NCBI GenBank assembly: GCA_028285525.1
Contig: JANQOZ010000015.1
Span: 167,990-231,989 of the forward strand
Direction: 5' to 3'
DNA: 64,000 nucleotides
Origin: Lysobacterales bacterium
Lineage (GTDB): Bacteria; Pseudomonadota; Gammaproteobacteria; Xanthomonadales; SZUA-38
Positions 34,006 through 43,296 of this stretch are shown here, one piece after another (the stretch's first letter is position 1; each line of letters begins with the position of its first letter). The translations under genes were made by a program, and so were the position numbers. The notes beneath the pieces were generated by a model. That model was not told where the DNA came from. It saw only the letters and a program-made list of their open reading frames with translations, and did no database searches.

Positions 34006-34941
34006 CTAAAGACCCTCGGCTTCGAGGCGGTCGTACCGGCCGTCCCAGATGGTTGTCCAGGTGGCCCCCTCATCGGTGGAGGTCTGCCAGAACTGGCGGA
34101 CGCTGCCGTCGTCGTTTTGCGTGAACTCAAACTTGTGCTGGGTGACCGCGCCGTCAGCCGGATTGGTGGTTTGTGCGGTGTAGAAGATGCCGCCGTCTCT
34201 GGCCTCGCCGGTAAACTCGATGAAAGTCCCGCTGTCGGAAACCCAGATCTGACGCCAGCGGTCCTGGCCTGGGTCGTAGTAGTTGAAGCTTTTGCCCTCG
34301 CCACCGCTGGCGCTGGTCCACTCCTCGAAGATCAGACAATGCCCCATGATCGCTGAGATACGGTTCTCGCCGGCAAACTGGCCGTTCTGGGTGACACGCC
34401 AGTCGCCGATCCAGAAATCGAAGTCGTGGTGCTTCGGGTCCGCTTCACAGGGAAAGCGCGCGGCGCGGATGGTCGCCACGGCCTCGGTGAAGCGCGGTGA
34501 ATCTTTGATCTCGCTGTAGTCAGCCTCACCCTCAATCAAGTTGATCAGTCCGAATCTGCCAGTCGCGAGCGTTTCGAGTTCCTTCAGGGCCAGTTCGGTC
34601 TCGCCCGCGCGGGCGTGCAGCCTGGACAGCCGGTAGCTGACCCCAAGCGGCTGAAAGCCGAGCTCGGCGGCTTTCCTGAAGTGCTTCTCAGCGTCATCCA
34701 GACTGCCGCTGCGCTCAGCGTCGAAGTCCATCAGCTGGACGGCGAGCTGGTAGTGGCTTGCGCCGTCCTGCGGGTCGGCCGCCAGCGCGGCCCGGTATTG
34801 ATCGATGGCCTCAGCATGCTTGCCGGCGGCCGCCGCGGCGGCGGCGCTGGCCTTGAGTTCTTCCGCCTGGGCTTCGGCCTGATTCGGCATGGCCCAAACC
34901 AGGAAAGTCGCGAGCGCCGCTGTCAGAATTCCTTTTTGCAT
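34006..34941 (-). CDS. Exported TPR protein with DUF1579-like C-terminal domain
   Basis: 311 residues with a signal peptide (ILTAALATFLVWAMPNQAEAQA). TPR helices follow (about 25-130: KHAEAIDQYRAALAADPQDG, ADEAEKHFRKAAELGFQP-like), then a compact beta domain starting HHDFDFWIGDWRVT, with WTSASGGEGKSFNYYDPG and WRQIWVSDSG. The FDFWIGxW opening is the recognisable mark of a widely distributed domain of unknown function (DUF1579-like). It probably acts in the periplasm; no enzyme activity can be assigned. It converges on the Ldh2-family gene with an 11-base gap and starts divergent from the gamma-glutamyltransferase gene. Confidence 0.75.
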   Translation of the reverse strand: MQKGILTAALATFLVWAMPNQAEAQAEELKASAAAAAAAGKHAEAIDQYRAALAADPQDGASHYQLAVQLMDFDAERSGSLDDAEKHFRKAAELGFQPLGVSYRLSRLHARAGETELALKELETLATGRFGLINLIEGEADYSEIKDSPRFTEAVATIRAARFPCEADPKHHDFDFWIGDWRVTQNGQFAGENRISAIMGHCLIFEEWTSASGGEGKSFNYYDPGQDRWRQIWVSDSGTFIEFTGEARDGGIFYTAQTTNPADGAVTQHKFEFTQNDDGSVRQFWQTSTDEGATWTTIWDGRYDRLEAEGL

Positions 34942-35104
34942 GATTGATCCCCTCCCTCTTATTTGTCAGCCATTATCCGACGTTGCGCATCAGGGACACG
35001 GCACAGAAGTTGCTCGATTCGTGTGCGCACGGCGTACTTGACCCCATCACCCAAGCTTGATCCGGCTCTGCTATTCTCTCCCATCGCCAAAAACACGACC
35101 CTTC

Positions 35105-36997
35105 ATGCCGTTGAAATCTGTACGCCGTTTTCTCAAGTGCCGCTGCCTCCTGGCAGCGATTTTCGTTGCCGGCGCGGCCGGCGCCCAGCCCACCGTAAAG
35201 CCCGTGCTGCACGGCAAACACTGGGTGGCGATTACCGGTAAACCGCTGGCGGCAACCGCCGGCAGTCTGACCTTCGCCAAGGGTGGCAACGCGGTCGACG
35301 CCGCGTGCGCCATGCTCGCCGCGACTTCAACGATGTGGGACACGCTGAGCTGGGGCGGTGAGACGCAGGCGCTGATCTACAACCCGAACACCGGCAAGGT
35401 GGTGGGCATCAACGCGCTGGGTGTCGCGCCCAGCGGCGCAACGCCGGAGTTCTTCCAGTCTCGCGGCATGACCTACCCACCGGAGTACGGCCCGCTCGCC
35501 GCCGTCACCCCGGGCACGCCCGGCGGCCTGATGGTGATGCTGGCGGAGTACGGGACGCTCAGTCTGGAAGAAGTGCTGGCGCCGGCCATGCAGATGGCGG
35601 AGGGGTATCCGATCGAGGCGGCTCAGGCCGACAACATGGAGCAGCGCAAGGACATCCTGATGCAGTGGTCCTACTCGCGTAAGCTCTTCCTGCCCTACCT
35701 CAAGCCCGACAACTCGCAGGAGCGCGCGGCGCCCTACGCGGGTGAAATTTTCCGTCAGCCTGACCTGCTCAAAACCCTGACAAAGCTGGTTGAAACGGAA
35801 CGCAAAGCGCTCGCTAAAGGGAAGAATCGCAAAGACGCGATTATGGCCGCGTACGATCGCTTCTATCGCGGCGATATCGCCCGCGAACTGGTCCGGGCAT
35901 CACAGGAGTACGACGGCCTGATCACGCTCAAGGACCTCGCGAGCTGGGAGGTAAAAATCGAGGAGCCGGTCAGCACGACCTATAAGGGGGTGGAGGTCTA
36001 TAAGCTCACGCACTGGGTCCAGGGGCCGGTGCTGCTGCAGGCGCTGAACATTCTCGAAGAGATCGACCTGAAGAGCATGGGCTACTCGACCACGCGCTAT
36101 ATCCACGCGCTCTACCAGGCGATGAACCTGGCGTTTGCCGATCGGGATTTTTACTACGGTGACCCCTACCTGCCGCCGGAGGAGCCGATCGAGGGTCTGC
36201 TGTCGAAGGAATACGCCAAGCAGCGGCGTGAACAGATCAATTGGGAGAAGAACGACCCCAACGTTAAGCCCGGCGATCCTTACCCGTTCCAGGGTGACGA
36301 GAATCCCTTTCAGCATCTGCTCGGTCAGTGGACCAGCAGCCCGCCGAACGCTGACGCTGACGGCATTGAGGGATTTCAGCAGGCTGGGCTCGAAAGTCAT
36401 GACGAACGCTTCCTGGCGGGAACCACGTCGATTCAGGCGGCTGACGCTGAAGGCTGGGTGGTGTCGATCACCCCTAGCGGCGGCTGGATTCCGGCGTTTG
36501 TCGCGGGCAAAACCGGGGTGGGTTTGAGCCAGCGCATGCAGAGTTTTGTGCTCGACGAAAGCGTCAACCCCTTCAACGTGGTCGCACCCGGAAAGCGCCC
36601 GCGGGCGACGCTGACGCCGAGCATTGCGCTCAAGGACGGCAAACCGCTGATGGCGTTTTCCGTTCAGGGCGGAGATACCCAGGACCAGAATCTGCTGCAG
36701 TTTTTTCTCAACATCGTCGAGTTCGGCATGAACGTCCAGCAGGCGGTCGAAGCGCATATGATCACCAGCTATCAGATGCAGAGTTCCTTTGGGGCGCACC
36801 AGTCCGAGCCGGGAAGGCTTCAGGTGACCCGCAAGGTGCCCGACTGGGTCAGGGCAAATCTTCAGAAGATGGACTACCAGGTTGAGGTCATCGACCGCAC
36901 CTACAGCCCGATCACGGCGATCTACTTCGACCAGGAAAATGGCACGCTCTGGGGCGGCGCCAGCGACTACGGCGAAGACTACGGCATCGCCTGGTAG
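35105..36997 (+). CDS. Gamma-glutamyltransferase family protein (Ntn hydrolase)
   Basis: 630 residues from the ATG at 35105; no clear ribosome-binding site is present, and a start at 35057 is possible, but a signal peptide (FLKCRCLLAAIFVAGAAGAQ) begins cleanly after 35105. The large subunit carries AVDAACAMLAATSTMWD, WGGETQALIYN and AVTPGTPGGLMVMLAEYG. The self-cleavage point and new N-terminal nucleophile should be the first Thr of GTTSIQAADAEG. The usual motif is TTHxSVxD, so this is a divergent member, and the oxyanion segment SITPSGGW also differs. It would process glutathione or other gamma-glutamyl compounds, or act as a related amidase, in the periplasm. Its last 19 bases overlap the convergent AraC gene. 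Confidence 0.8.
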   Translation: MPLKSVRRFLKCRCLLAAIFVAGAAGAQPTVKPVLHGKHWVAITGKPLAATAGSLTFAKGGNAVDAACAMLAATSTMWDTLSWGGETQALIYNPNTGKVVGINALGVAPSGATPEFFQSRGMTYPPEYGPLAAVTPGTPGGLMVMLAEYGTLSLEEVLAPAMQMAEGYPIEAAQADNMEQRKDILMQWSYSRKLFLPYLKPDNSQERAAPYAGEIFRQPDLLKTLTKLVETERKALAKGKNRKDAIMAAYDRFYRGDIARELVRASQEYDGLITLKDLASWEVKIEEPVSTTYKGVEVYKLTHWVQGPVLLQALNILEEIDLKSMGYSTTRYIHALYQAMNLAFADRDFYYGDPYLPPEEPIEGLLSKEYAKQRREQINWEKNDPNVKPGDPYPFQGDENPFQHLLGQWTSSPPNADADGIEGFQQAGLESHDERFLAGTTSIQAADAEGWVVSITPSGGWIPAFVAGKTGVGLSQRMQSFVLDESVNPFNVVAPGKRPRATLTPSIALKDGKPLMAFSVQGGDTQDQNLLQFFLNIVEFGMNVQQAVEAHMITSYQMQSSFGAHQSEPGRLQVTRKVPDWVRANLQKMDYQVEVIDRTYSPITAIYFDQENGTLWGGASDYGEDYGIAW

Positions 36998-37773
36998 GCG
37001 CGCTGTTTTCGAACGGCACCCGGGCTTAAGCCAAACACCTGCGTCAGCGCCTGGCTGAAGGCGCTGCGGTACTGGTAGCCCGCCAGCTCGGCGGCCGTCT
37101 GTACGTCAACACCTTCCGACAGCGCTGCCAGTCCGCGAGCCAGCAGGTGTCGACGTCGCCAGCGTGCCGGCGAGAGTCCCGTGCTGTCGCGAAATAATCG
37201 TTCGGCCGTTCGACGGGTCACGCCAGCCGCACGACAGAGCTCCAGCAGCGGCACGTTGACGTGCTGTTCGTCCATGAACAGCTCAGCCAGGCGAGCACCT
37301 CTCGGATCGGTGGGCAGCCGGAGATAGAGTCCTTCGGAGCTGGCGCAGCTCAGCTCGGTCAGGATCAGGTCATAGAGCTGGCGATGGTGAGCCTCCCGTT
37401 CGTCCAGCGAACCGACGCTGCACACCCGCAAAATCAGCTCGCCGAGCAGTGCACAGACCTCCAGCGTCCGAACTGCTGCTGGCCCGAGCTGACCGGTATC
37501 GAGGCATGCCGGGTTCAGGTACAGCGTTCGCAACCTGGCCGGTCCGTACATCGCCAGGGCATGCGCTTGCTCCGCGGGCAGCAACACGGCCCGACCGGGC
37601 GCCACGATCCAGATGCCATCCGCCGCCTGCAGCCGCAATGAACCCGCCTGAACAAAGACCAGCTGGCTCCACGGATGACTGTGGGTGGGTTCCTGAGCGC
37701 CGGCCGCGTAGTCGATGCTGAGGCTGCGCAGCAACAGGTACGGCTCGTCTTGTGGTTTGAGCGGTTGTCGCAT
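36979..37773 (-). CDS. AraC family transcriptional regulator
   Basis: 264 residues. A cupin-like N-terminal sensor (HSHPWSQLVFVQAGSLRLQ, GRAVLLPAEQAHAL) is followed by the two helix-turn-helix motifs (LCRAAGVTRRTAERLFRDST, then AAELAGYQYRSAFSQALTQV) ending FGLSPGAVRKQR. The compact cupin places it with the small-molecule-sensing AraC proteins. The gene starts 79 bases from, and divergent to, the VOC protein gene, so that gene is the likely target together with autoregulation. Confidence 0.9.
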   Translation of the reverse strand: MRQPLKPQDEPYLLLRSLSIDYAAGAQEPTHSHPWSQLVFVQAGSLRLQAADGIWIVAPGRAVLLPAEQAHALAMYGPARLRTLYLNPACLDTGQLGPAAVRTLEVCALLGELILRVCSVGSLDEREAHHRQLYDLILTELSCASSEGLYLRLPTDPRGARLAELFMDEQHVNVPLLELCRAAGVTRRTAERLFRDSTGLSPARWRRRHLLARGLAALSEGVDVQTAAELAGYQYRSAFSQALTQVFGLSPGAVRKQRAYQAMP

Positions 37774-37852
37774 TTCCGACTAATTCTGTCGTTTTTGTCT
37801 GTCTGCGACAAACCCGGCTCGTGCTAGCTTAAGTCACCGATAAGGAGCAGCC

Positions 37853-38236
37853 ATGCCAAACAGACTTGCACACTTCGCCATTGAAGCCGACGACGTCGAT
37901 CGCGCGAGAGCTTTCTATCAAGCGGTTTTTGAGTGGGAATTTGAACCCTGGGGTCCGCCAGAGTTTTATTTGATTCACGGCGCCGGCGTGCATGGCGCGC
38001 TGCAGAAGCGCCGAGAGCCGATGCCGGAGGGCCGGAAAGGTTTTGAGTGCTCCTTTGCTGTCGATGACCTGACTGAATCGATCAAGCGTGTCGAGGGTGC
38101 CGGCGGAAAAACTCTGGGCGCGGTCGTCGGCATTCCCAACGTGGGTCAGCTGGTGACTTTTGCCGACTCCGAGGGCAACGAAGCGATCCTGATTCAGTAC
38201 GAGGCGGAGCGGCTCAAGGAGTTCGGCTGGTCGTAG
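37853..38236 (+). CDS. VOC superfamily protein (glyoxalase/bleomycin-resistance fold)
   Basis: 127 residues, the usual single-domain length, with AAGGAG before the ATG. The start RLAHFAIEADDVDRARAFYQ and the end VGQLVTFADSEGNEAILIQY are the paired beta-alpha-beta modules of this fold, with the ligand positions His6 and the final Glu retained. Members include glyoxalases, dioxygenases and drug-binding proteins, so no reaction can be given. The divergent AraC regulator suggests induction by a small molecule. Confidence 0.88.
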   Translation: MPNRLAHFAIEADDVDRARAFYQAVFEWEFEPWGPPEFYLIHGAGVHGALQKRREPMPEGRKGFECSFAVDDLTESIKRVEGAGGKTLGAVVGIPNVGQLVTFADSEGNEAILIQYEAERLKEFGWS

Positions 38237-38239
38237 GAG

Positions 38240-39358
38240 CTATTCCTTTAGCCTCCCGACGGCAACGGGGTAACCCAGGGCCGACCAGCCGGCGTAACCT
38301 TCCCAGAGGACCGCGGTATTTTCGTAGCCCAGTTCGCGCAGCTTGATGACAGACGAGTCCGCCGCTGCCCTGGGGCACTCGCAGTAGGCGACGATCCAGG
38401 TGCCGTCGTTCGGCAGGGCGTCGAGAAACTCCTGCTGGCTGCTGTAGTACGGGACCGGCGACGACCCTTCGATGTGGGCCATGGCCCAGAAGTAGGGCAC
38501 GCGGGTGTCGACGAGCACCATCTTGCGCCCCTGCTCCAGCGCCTCGTTGAGGTCTTTGGCCATCACGTAGCGACCGTCTTTGAGCGTGAACTCGGGCGGG
38601 TCGCCCTGCGGGTTCAGAACGATGTTGTCGAGCGTCGGCGGCTCGCTGTACTGAAGATCCGAAGCGTCCCAGCCCTGGGCACGCGACCGCAGGAAGGCCA
38701 CGAGGGAGTCGATCTGCGTGTCGCTGAGCGTATCGGCAAAACTATTCATCGGCGTACCCTCACGTCCCCCGGCGATGGCCAGGCGCAGGAACTTGTCGGG
38801 AGAGGTTGCCAGCATGGTCGGATTGCCCAGCGCGGTGCCGGGCTGGTCTTCGCCGCCGCCTTCACCGTTGGCGCCGTGACACTCGGCGCAGTTGGCCGCG
38901 TACAGCTCCCGCCCTTCGCTGATGTCGCCCGGGACCGGATCCAATCCGTCAGGGCCCGCACCGGCAGGCTCCACGCCGACCTCGGTGGACAGCCAGGCGG
39001 CCAGCGCCCCGATCTGGTCGCGGCTCATGGGGCCGCCGAGTTCGTCCAGGTAAGGGCCCATCGGCGTGCCGGGGCGTCCATAGGATATCGCCATGTAGGG
39101 CGGCAGAAGGCCAACCCCGTAGAGCGTTTGGGTGTTCAGGGCAGGCGCGTTGTCGTTGGCGTAACCCTCGCGATGTTCGCCGTGGCACAGCGCGCAGTAG
39201 CGCTGGTAGTCCTGCGCGGGTGTTGAGTGAATCTGATCGACCGTCTCGGCTGCCGAGGCCGTAGCGTTTTCCGCGGTCGGAGTATCGCCCCCGCACCCCG
39301 AAACCAGCAGCACGATCAGCGCAACCAACGCGAGCAAAGACGGAGCGGTTCGATACAT
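38240..39358 (-). CDS. Lipoprotein di-haem cytochrome c fused to a rhodanese domain
   Basis: 372 residues. A lipoprotein signal ends LLVSGCGG. Two class I cytochrome c domains follow with haem sites CALCH (about 55) and CAECH (about 155), axial methionine candidates in GPYLDELGGPMS and EGTPMNSFADTL, then a rhodanese domain (about 255-370) with VDTRVPYFWAMAHIEG and the active-site loop YCECPRAAA, whose first Cys is the expected persulfide carrier. The predicted protein hangs on a membrane facing the periplasm, where it could link sulfur transfer or thiosulfate/sulfite chemistry to electron flow. No sox or dsr gene is adjacent. It is divergent from a hydrolase gene. Confidence 0.87.
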   Translation of the reverse strand: MYRTAPSLLALVALIVLLVSGCGGDTPTAENATASAAETVDQIHSTPAQDYQRYCALCHGEHREGYANDNAPALNTQTLYGVGLLPPYMAISYGRPGTPMGPYLDELGGPMSRDQIGALAAWLSTEVGVEPAGAGPDGLDPVPGDISEGRELYAANCAECHGANGEGGGEDQPGTALGNPTMLATSPDKFLRLAIAGGREGTPMNSFADTLSDTQIDSLVAFLRSRAQGWDASDLQYSEPPTLDNIVLNPQGDPPEFTLKDGRYVMAKDLNEALEQGRKMVLVDTRVPYFWAMAHIEGSSPVPYYSSQQEFLDALPNDGTWIVAYCECPRAAADSSVIKLRELGYENTAVLWEGYAGWSALGYPVAVGRLKE

Positions 39359-39466
39359 GCTGGCAACCCACGACCGTAGAAGCGGACTTCAAGTTAATGT
39401 GGCTTCTGGCGGGTTGCAAGGTCCGTAGAGATGGCACAATGCCGCAAAGCTTTTGGAGCTCAGGCT

Positions 39467-40345
39467 ATGGACAAGCTGGTGGCGGTTGAGCCCCGCGAGG
39501 AGATGCTGTCGGTGCAGGGCGACCCGATGGTGATGCAGTTCTTTTCACCGCCGCAGGGTGAGTGGGAGCGGGCGGTGATCATCGTTCCCGCCATGGGCGT
39601 CAGCCAGCGCTACTACGCGCCGCTGGCAACCTGGCTGGCGGAGCAAGGGATGCTGGCGGCAACGTTTGATTATCGAGGCATGGGAAAGTCCCGGACGCGA
39701 CCGCTACCTGAGCTTGATGTCGACGTCATGAGCTGGGCGCAGCACGACACCGAACTGGCGCTGCGCCGGGTTCGTGAGACGGCAGGCACGGTCCCGATCA
39801 GCTGGATCGGACACTCCCTCGGCGGACAGATCCTGCCGATGGTGCCCAGCCACGGTGAGGTTTCCCGGGTTGTGACGGTGGCGGCCGGCAGCGGCTACTG
39901 GCGGGAAAACGTGCCGAAGCTGAAGCGCTTTTCCTGGCTGCTCTGGTTTGTCATTACGCCCCTGACGCTGACGCTGCTCGGGTATTTCCCGGGTCGACGC
40001 CTCCGGATGATCGGCGATCTGCCCGCCGGCGTCATGCGCCAGTGGCGACGCTGGGTGCTCAACGCGGAGTATGCGGTCGGCGCTGAGGGTCCCGAGATGC
40101 GCGACAGGTACGCCGCCGTCGACGTGCCGATCACCGGTTTTTCGTTCACCGACGACGAATATCTGTCCAGGCGGAACATCGAATCACTGCACGGGTTCTA
40201 CACCGGTGCTCAGGTCTCGCTCCATCGTATCGACCCCAGGGAGGTTGGCCTGTCGCGCATCGGGCACCACGGTTTCTTTCGAGCCAAGAACCGGGAAGCG
40301 CTGTGGGAGCCGCTGCTGATGCCGGCGTTGACCGGCGTAGAATGA
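39467..40345 (+). CDS. Cytoplasmic alpha/beta hydrolase
   Basis: 292 residues from the ATG at 39467, with TGGAG eight bases upstream; earlier in-frame starts lack one. Motifs: IIVPAMGVSQRYYAPLATWL, FDYRGMGKSRT, nucleophile elbow GHSLGGQ, acid in SFTDDEYLS, and His in GHHGFFR, so the catalytic triad is complete. There is no signal peptide. It resembles the alpha/beta hydrolase family often annotated as serine aminopeptidase- or YheT-like; the substrate is unknown. Confidence 0.85.
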   Translation: MDKLVAVEPREEMLSVQGDPMVMQFFSPPQGEWERAVIIVPAMGVSQRYYAPLATWLAEQGMLAATFDYRGMGKSRTRPLPELDVDVMSWAQHDTELALRRVRETAGTVPISWIGHSLGGQILPMVPSHGEVSRVVTVAAGSGYWRENVPKLKRFSWLLWFVITPLTLTLLGYFPGRRLRMIGDLPAGVMRQWRRWVLNAEYAVGAEGPEMRDRYAAVDVPITGFSFTDDEYLSRRNIESLHGFYTGAQVSLHRIDPREVGLSRIGHHGFFRAKNREALWEPLLMPALTGVE

Positions 40346-40359
40346 CCACTGGCTGAGCC

Positions 40360-43170
40360 CTAGCCCGAGGGCTGACGGGCGAGGCGCAGTAGATCAACAC
40401 GCTGCGGGTACAGGCGTTGAATCCTCGCGAGCGGCTGAGAAGCTGTTTCGGTTGAATCGTCGGATGATTGCTCCGCGCCGGGAAGCTGCGCAGCCAGCAG
40501 ACTTGCTCGCAACGAGTCGGGATGCTCCGGGTAAGATTCCACCGTCCCGGTGATCCGATCCAAGGCCCGTCGGGCGCAGGCCGAATCCTCAAGCTGCACG
40601 CAGATGTCGGCAAGATCCACCAGCGCCGAAAAATACAGCGGGTTGTCCAGCCGAAAGCGCTTCCCGGTCAACGCCACATAGTTCCGAAGCTGATCGCGGG
40701 CCGACGCCAGATCGCCGGCTCGCCAGGCAAACTGATAGCCACGCAAGGACCAGCTTTGATACTCCTCATCGTCTTCGCCGCGGAGCGAAGCCAGGCCCGC
40801 CAGCGATCGATCAAAATACGCACGTGCCTCTTCTTCTTTTCCCGCCGCAAGCAGCAGGTAGCTGAGTTCGCGCTGCGAATCGAAATCGCCATAACTTCCT
40901 TCTCCCTGCAGCGCCTGGCGCAAGGCCAGCGATTCTCGGCTGGCGGCAACGGCCTCGTCGATGTTGCCGGCGAGCGCTAGAAAGCGGCTGCGGTTTGCCA
41001 GCAGCACCTCAAGGTTTCGCCGGCCTTCCGGACCTTCCCGGCTGGTGAGGTCAACCAGTAGCCTCTCGCTTTCTGCCAGGGCCTGATTGATCAAACCCGC
41101 TGTTCCCCGATACAGCACCAGCGTGTTGCGAGCGACCAGCGAGTCCCAGGAGTCCCCGCCATACAGCTCCTGCTCAATCCGCAGGGCCTGCTCCTCGTGT
41201 TCAATCGCGCGTTTGACGTCACCCTGGCGAAAAAACTGGCTGCCAAGGCTGCTGTGGACCCGACCGACAGATCGATGCGACTCGCCGTAGTTTGCCCGGG
41301 CAATCTGCAGTGCCCGCTGATTAACCTGCTGCGCGTCGTCGTACCGGTCGAGCAGTCCCAGCGCCAGCGCCAGTGTCCTCAGCGGATCAATGAGTCGGTG
41401 GCTCATCGGGGATTCCGACTGATCGAGCAGTTCGACCGAGCGGCTGGCATACTCCCGGGTCTTTTCAAACTCCTCGCGACCGATATGGACCCAGGCAAGG
41501 TCGGTCAGCAGATCCGCACGCTCTCGATCATGCTCGGGTCCGTACGCGCTTAGCTGGTCGATCGCCTGAAGGTAGGCGGTGTCAGCAGCGTCAAATTCGT
41601 CTTTAGCGTGATGCAGGTAACCGCGGGTTCGGTGGTAGCGCGCCTGGGTCAGGGGGCTCAGAGCGTCCAGGGAAACGTTTGCCTCGAGTTTGGCCAGGGC
41701 AGCTTCCGCCGGACCAATCTGTCGATCTTCCAGCGCCAGACGGATCGAATCGAGCTGGATCTCGGCAAACAGCGAGGGATCGTCCTGCGCGGAGGACAGC
41801 ATCTCAGCCTCCTGAAAGCTGGCTGACGCCTCCTCGAGCCGCCCGAGCCGCCACTCGGCGTTGGCCCGAACGCGAATCAGATCGGCCTTCGCGGCGTCGT
41901 CGGTCCCCAGTTCCTGAGAGGCCAGTCGGATGGCGTCTTCAAAAACCGATTTCACCATCGTGGAGGCGCCGACCTCGTTTTCGGCAACCTGATCCTGCAG
42001 GTCCGACATCGATTCGGTCAGCAGCCGCGACAACGCTTTGGTGGTGCGCGTTGCGCTCTGCGCCCGCGACTCGGCCAGCTCCCGCGACTGGGCCAGCGAC
42101 CGTGTGTAGCTGTAGGTTGCGCCGGCCAGCAGCGCAACGGCCACCGTGACCACCCCCACCATGGCTTTGTTGCGCCCGAGAAAACGGTTTGCCCGGTAGC
42201 GCCAGCTGCGGCTGGCCACCTCGACCGGGTAGCCGCCCTGAAACGCCTCGAGATCCTTACGCAACGCATCCGCCGAGGGGTAGCGCGCCTGCGGTTGGCA
42301 GCGCAGGCAGCGCTGGATGATCAGCTGCAGGTCTCGCGGGATCGACCGACGATTCTGCGCCGGGAGGGGCAGGTCCTGCCCGCGAGAGGCGTGGGCTATG
42401 GCCCGCTCAACAGCGCCCGGCTCCAGCAGAGGACAGCCGGCGACGAGTCGATAGAGGAGCGTGCCCAGCTGATAGATATCGGAAGCGATGGTGACCGGCC
42501 TGCCGAGCAGCTGTTCCGGGCTGGCGAACTGGGGCGTCATGGGCGGCGCCAGCGTCCCTTCGCTGCCGCCACCCTCCAGCAGCTTGGCAATACCGAAGTC
42601 GAGCAGCTTCGGCTGGTCGAAGCGATCGACCATCACGTTTCCGGGCTTGATGTCGCGATGCACGATCAGATGGGCGTGAGCGTATGCAACGGCGGCCGCG
42701 ATGTCGCGAACGAGCGTGACCGCGGTGTCGGTCGTATTGCCGCGAGCGTCGCAGTAGGCGTCGACCGTCTCGCCCTCGATCAGCTCCATCACCATGTAGG
42801 GGCGGCCGTCGGCGCTGAACTGGGCATCGTAAAGGCGAGAGATGTGGGGATGATCAAGCGAGGCCAGCAGCGTTTGCTCCTGGCTGAAGCGACGGCGCAG
42901 GTCGGCGCTCAGGGAACCACCGATGGATACTTTGATCGCCACCTGTCGCTCAAACGAGCCGTCGGCGCGCTCGGCGCGATAAACCCGGCTCATGCCGCCG
43001 TCGCCGATGACCTCAACGAGGCGGTAGTCTCCGAGCACGGTTCCGAGCAGGGCGTCTTCCTCGGTCGCCAGCAGCGCCGTGCCCATTCGCAAACCGCCGC
43101 CGGTCGCGAGCGCTCGATCGTCGGCGGCTGTCACGTCCCCTCCGACACGGGGCGCATGCCCTTCAACCAC
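40360..43170 (-). CDS. Membrane-anchored Ser/Thr protein kinase with TPR-rich C-terminal domain
   Basis: 936 residues; a GTG at 43170 is the longest start, with an ATG at codon 29 as alternative. The kinase domain (about 45-310) has the glycine loop VIGDGGMSRVYRAE, Lys in VAIKVS, catalytic HRDIKPGNVM and LLDFGIA. One membrane helix follows (AMVGVVTVAVALLAG, about 335-350), then some 580 residues of TPR helices outside the membrane (for example YDDAQQVNQRALQIARANYG). This is the bacterial Hanks-type kinase plan in which the extracytoplasmic TPRs may sense or scaffold. An ECF sigma factor gene often precedes such kinases, but none is here. It is convergent with the hydrolase gene 14 bases away. 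Confidence 0.9.
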   Translation of the reverse strand: MVEGHAPRVGGDVTAADDRALATGGGLRMGTALLATEEDALLGTVLGDYRLVEVIGDGGMSRVYRAERADGSFERQVAIKVSIGGSLSADLRRRFSQEQTLLASLDHPHISRLYDAQFSADGRPYMVMELIEGETVDAYCDARGNTTDTAVTLVRDIAAAVAYAHAHLIVHRDIKPGNVMVDRFDQPKLLDFGIAKLLEGGGSEGTLAPPMTPQFASPEQLLGRPVTIASDIYQLGTLLYRLVAGCPLLEPGAVERAIAHASRGQDLPLPAQNRRSIPRDLQLIIQRCLRCQPQARYPSADALRKDLEAFQGGYPVEVASRSWRYRANRFLGRNKAMVGVVTVAVALLAGATYSYTRSLAQSRELAESRAQSATRTTKALSRLLTESMSDLQDQVAENEVGASTMVKSVFEDAIRLASQELGTDDAAKADLIRVRANAEWRLGRLEEASASFQEAEMLSSAQDDPSLFAEIQLDSIRLALEDRQIGPAEAALAKLEANVSLDALSPLTQARYHRTRGYLHHAKDEFDAADTAYLQAIDQLSAYGPEHDRERADLLTDLAWVHIGREEFEKTREYASRSVELLDQSESPMSHRLIDPLRTLALALGLLDRYDDAQQVNQRALQIARANYGESHRSVGRVHSSLGSQFFRQGDVKRAIEHEEQALRIEQELYGGDSWDSLVARNTLVLYRGTAGLINQALAESERLLVDLTSREGPEGRRNLEVLLANRSRFLALAGNIDEAVAASRESLALRQALQGEGSYGDFDSQRELSYLLLAAGKEEEARAYFDRSLAGLASLRGEDDEEYQSWSLRGYQFAWRAGDLASARDQLRNYVALTGKRFRLDNPLYFSALVDLADICVQLEDSACARRALDRITGTVESYPEHPDSLRASLLAAQLPGAEQSSDDSTETASQPLARIQRLYPQRVDLLRLARQPSG

Positions 43171-43296
43171 ATCAGTCGTGAATCACCCTGGAAGGATTTC
43201 CTACACAGTTCTAAAGACGGACCATAAACCGCCTGTGTCTCAGCATAGCGGGCATTCGGCGCGCGTGCGGCCCTGAAATTGCCGGTGTGCCGCAGC

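Noticed and set aside
40357..40374. Hairpin AGCCCT/AGGGCT between the hydrolase and kinase genes
   Set aside because: Only six-base arms, no T tract, and it overlaps the kinase stop codon.
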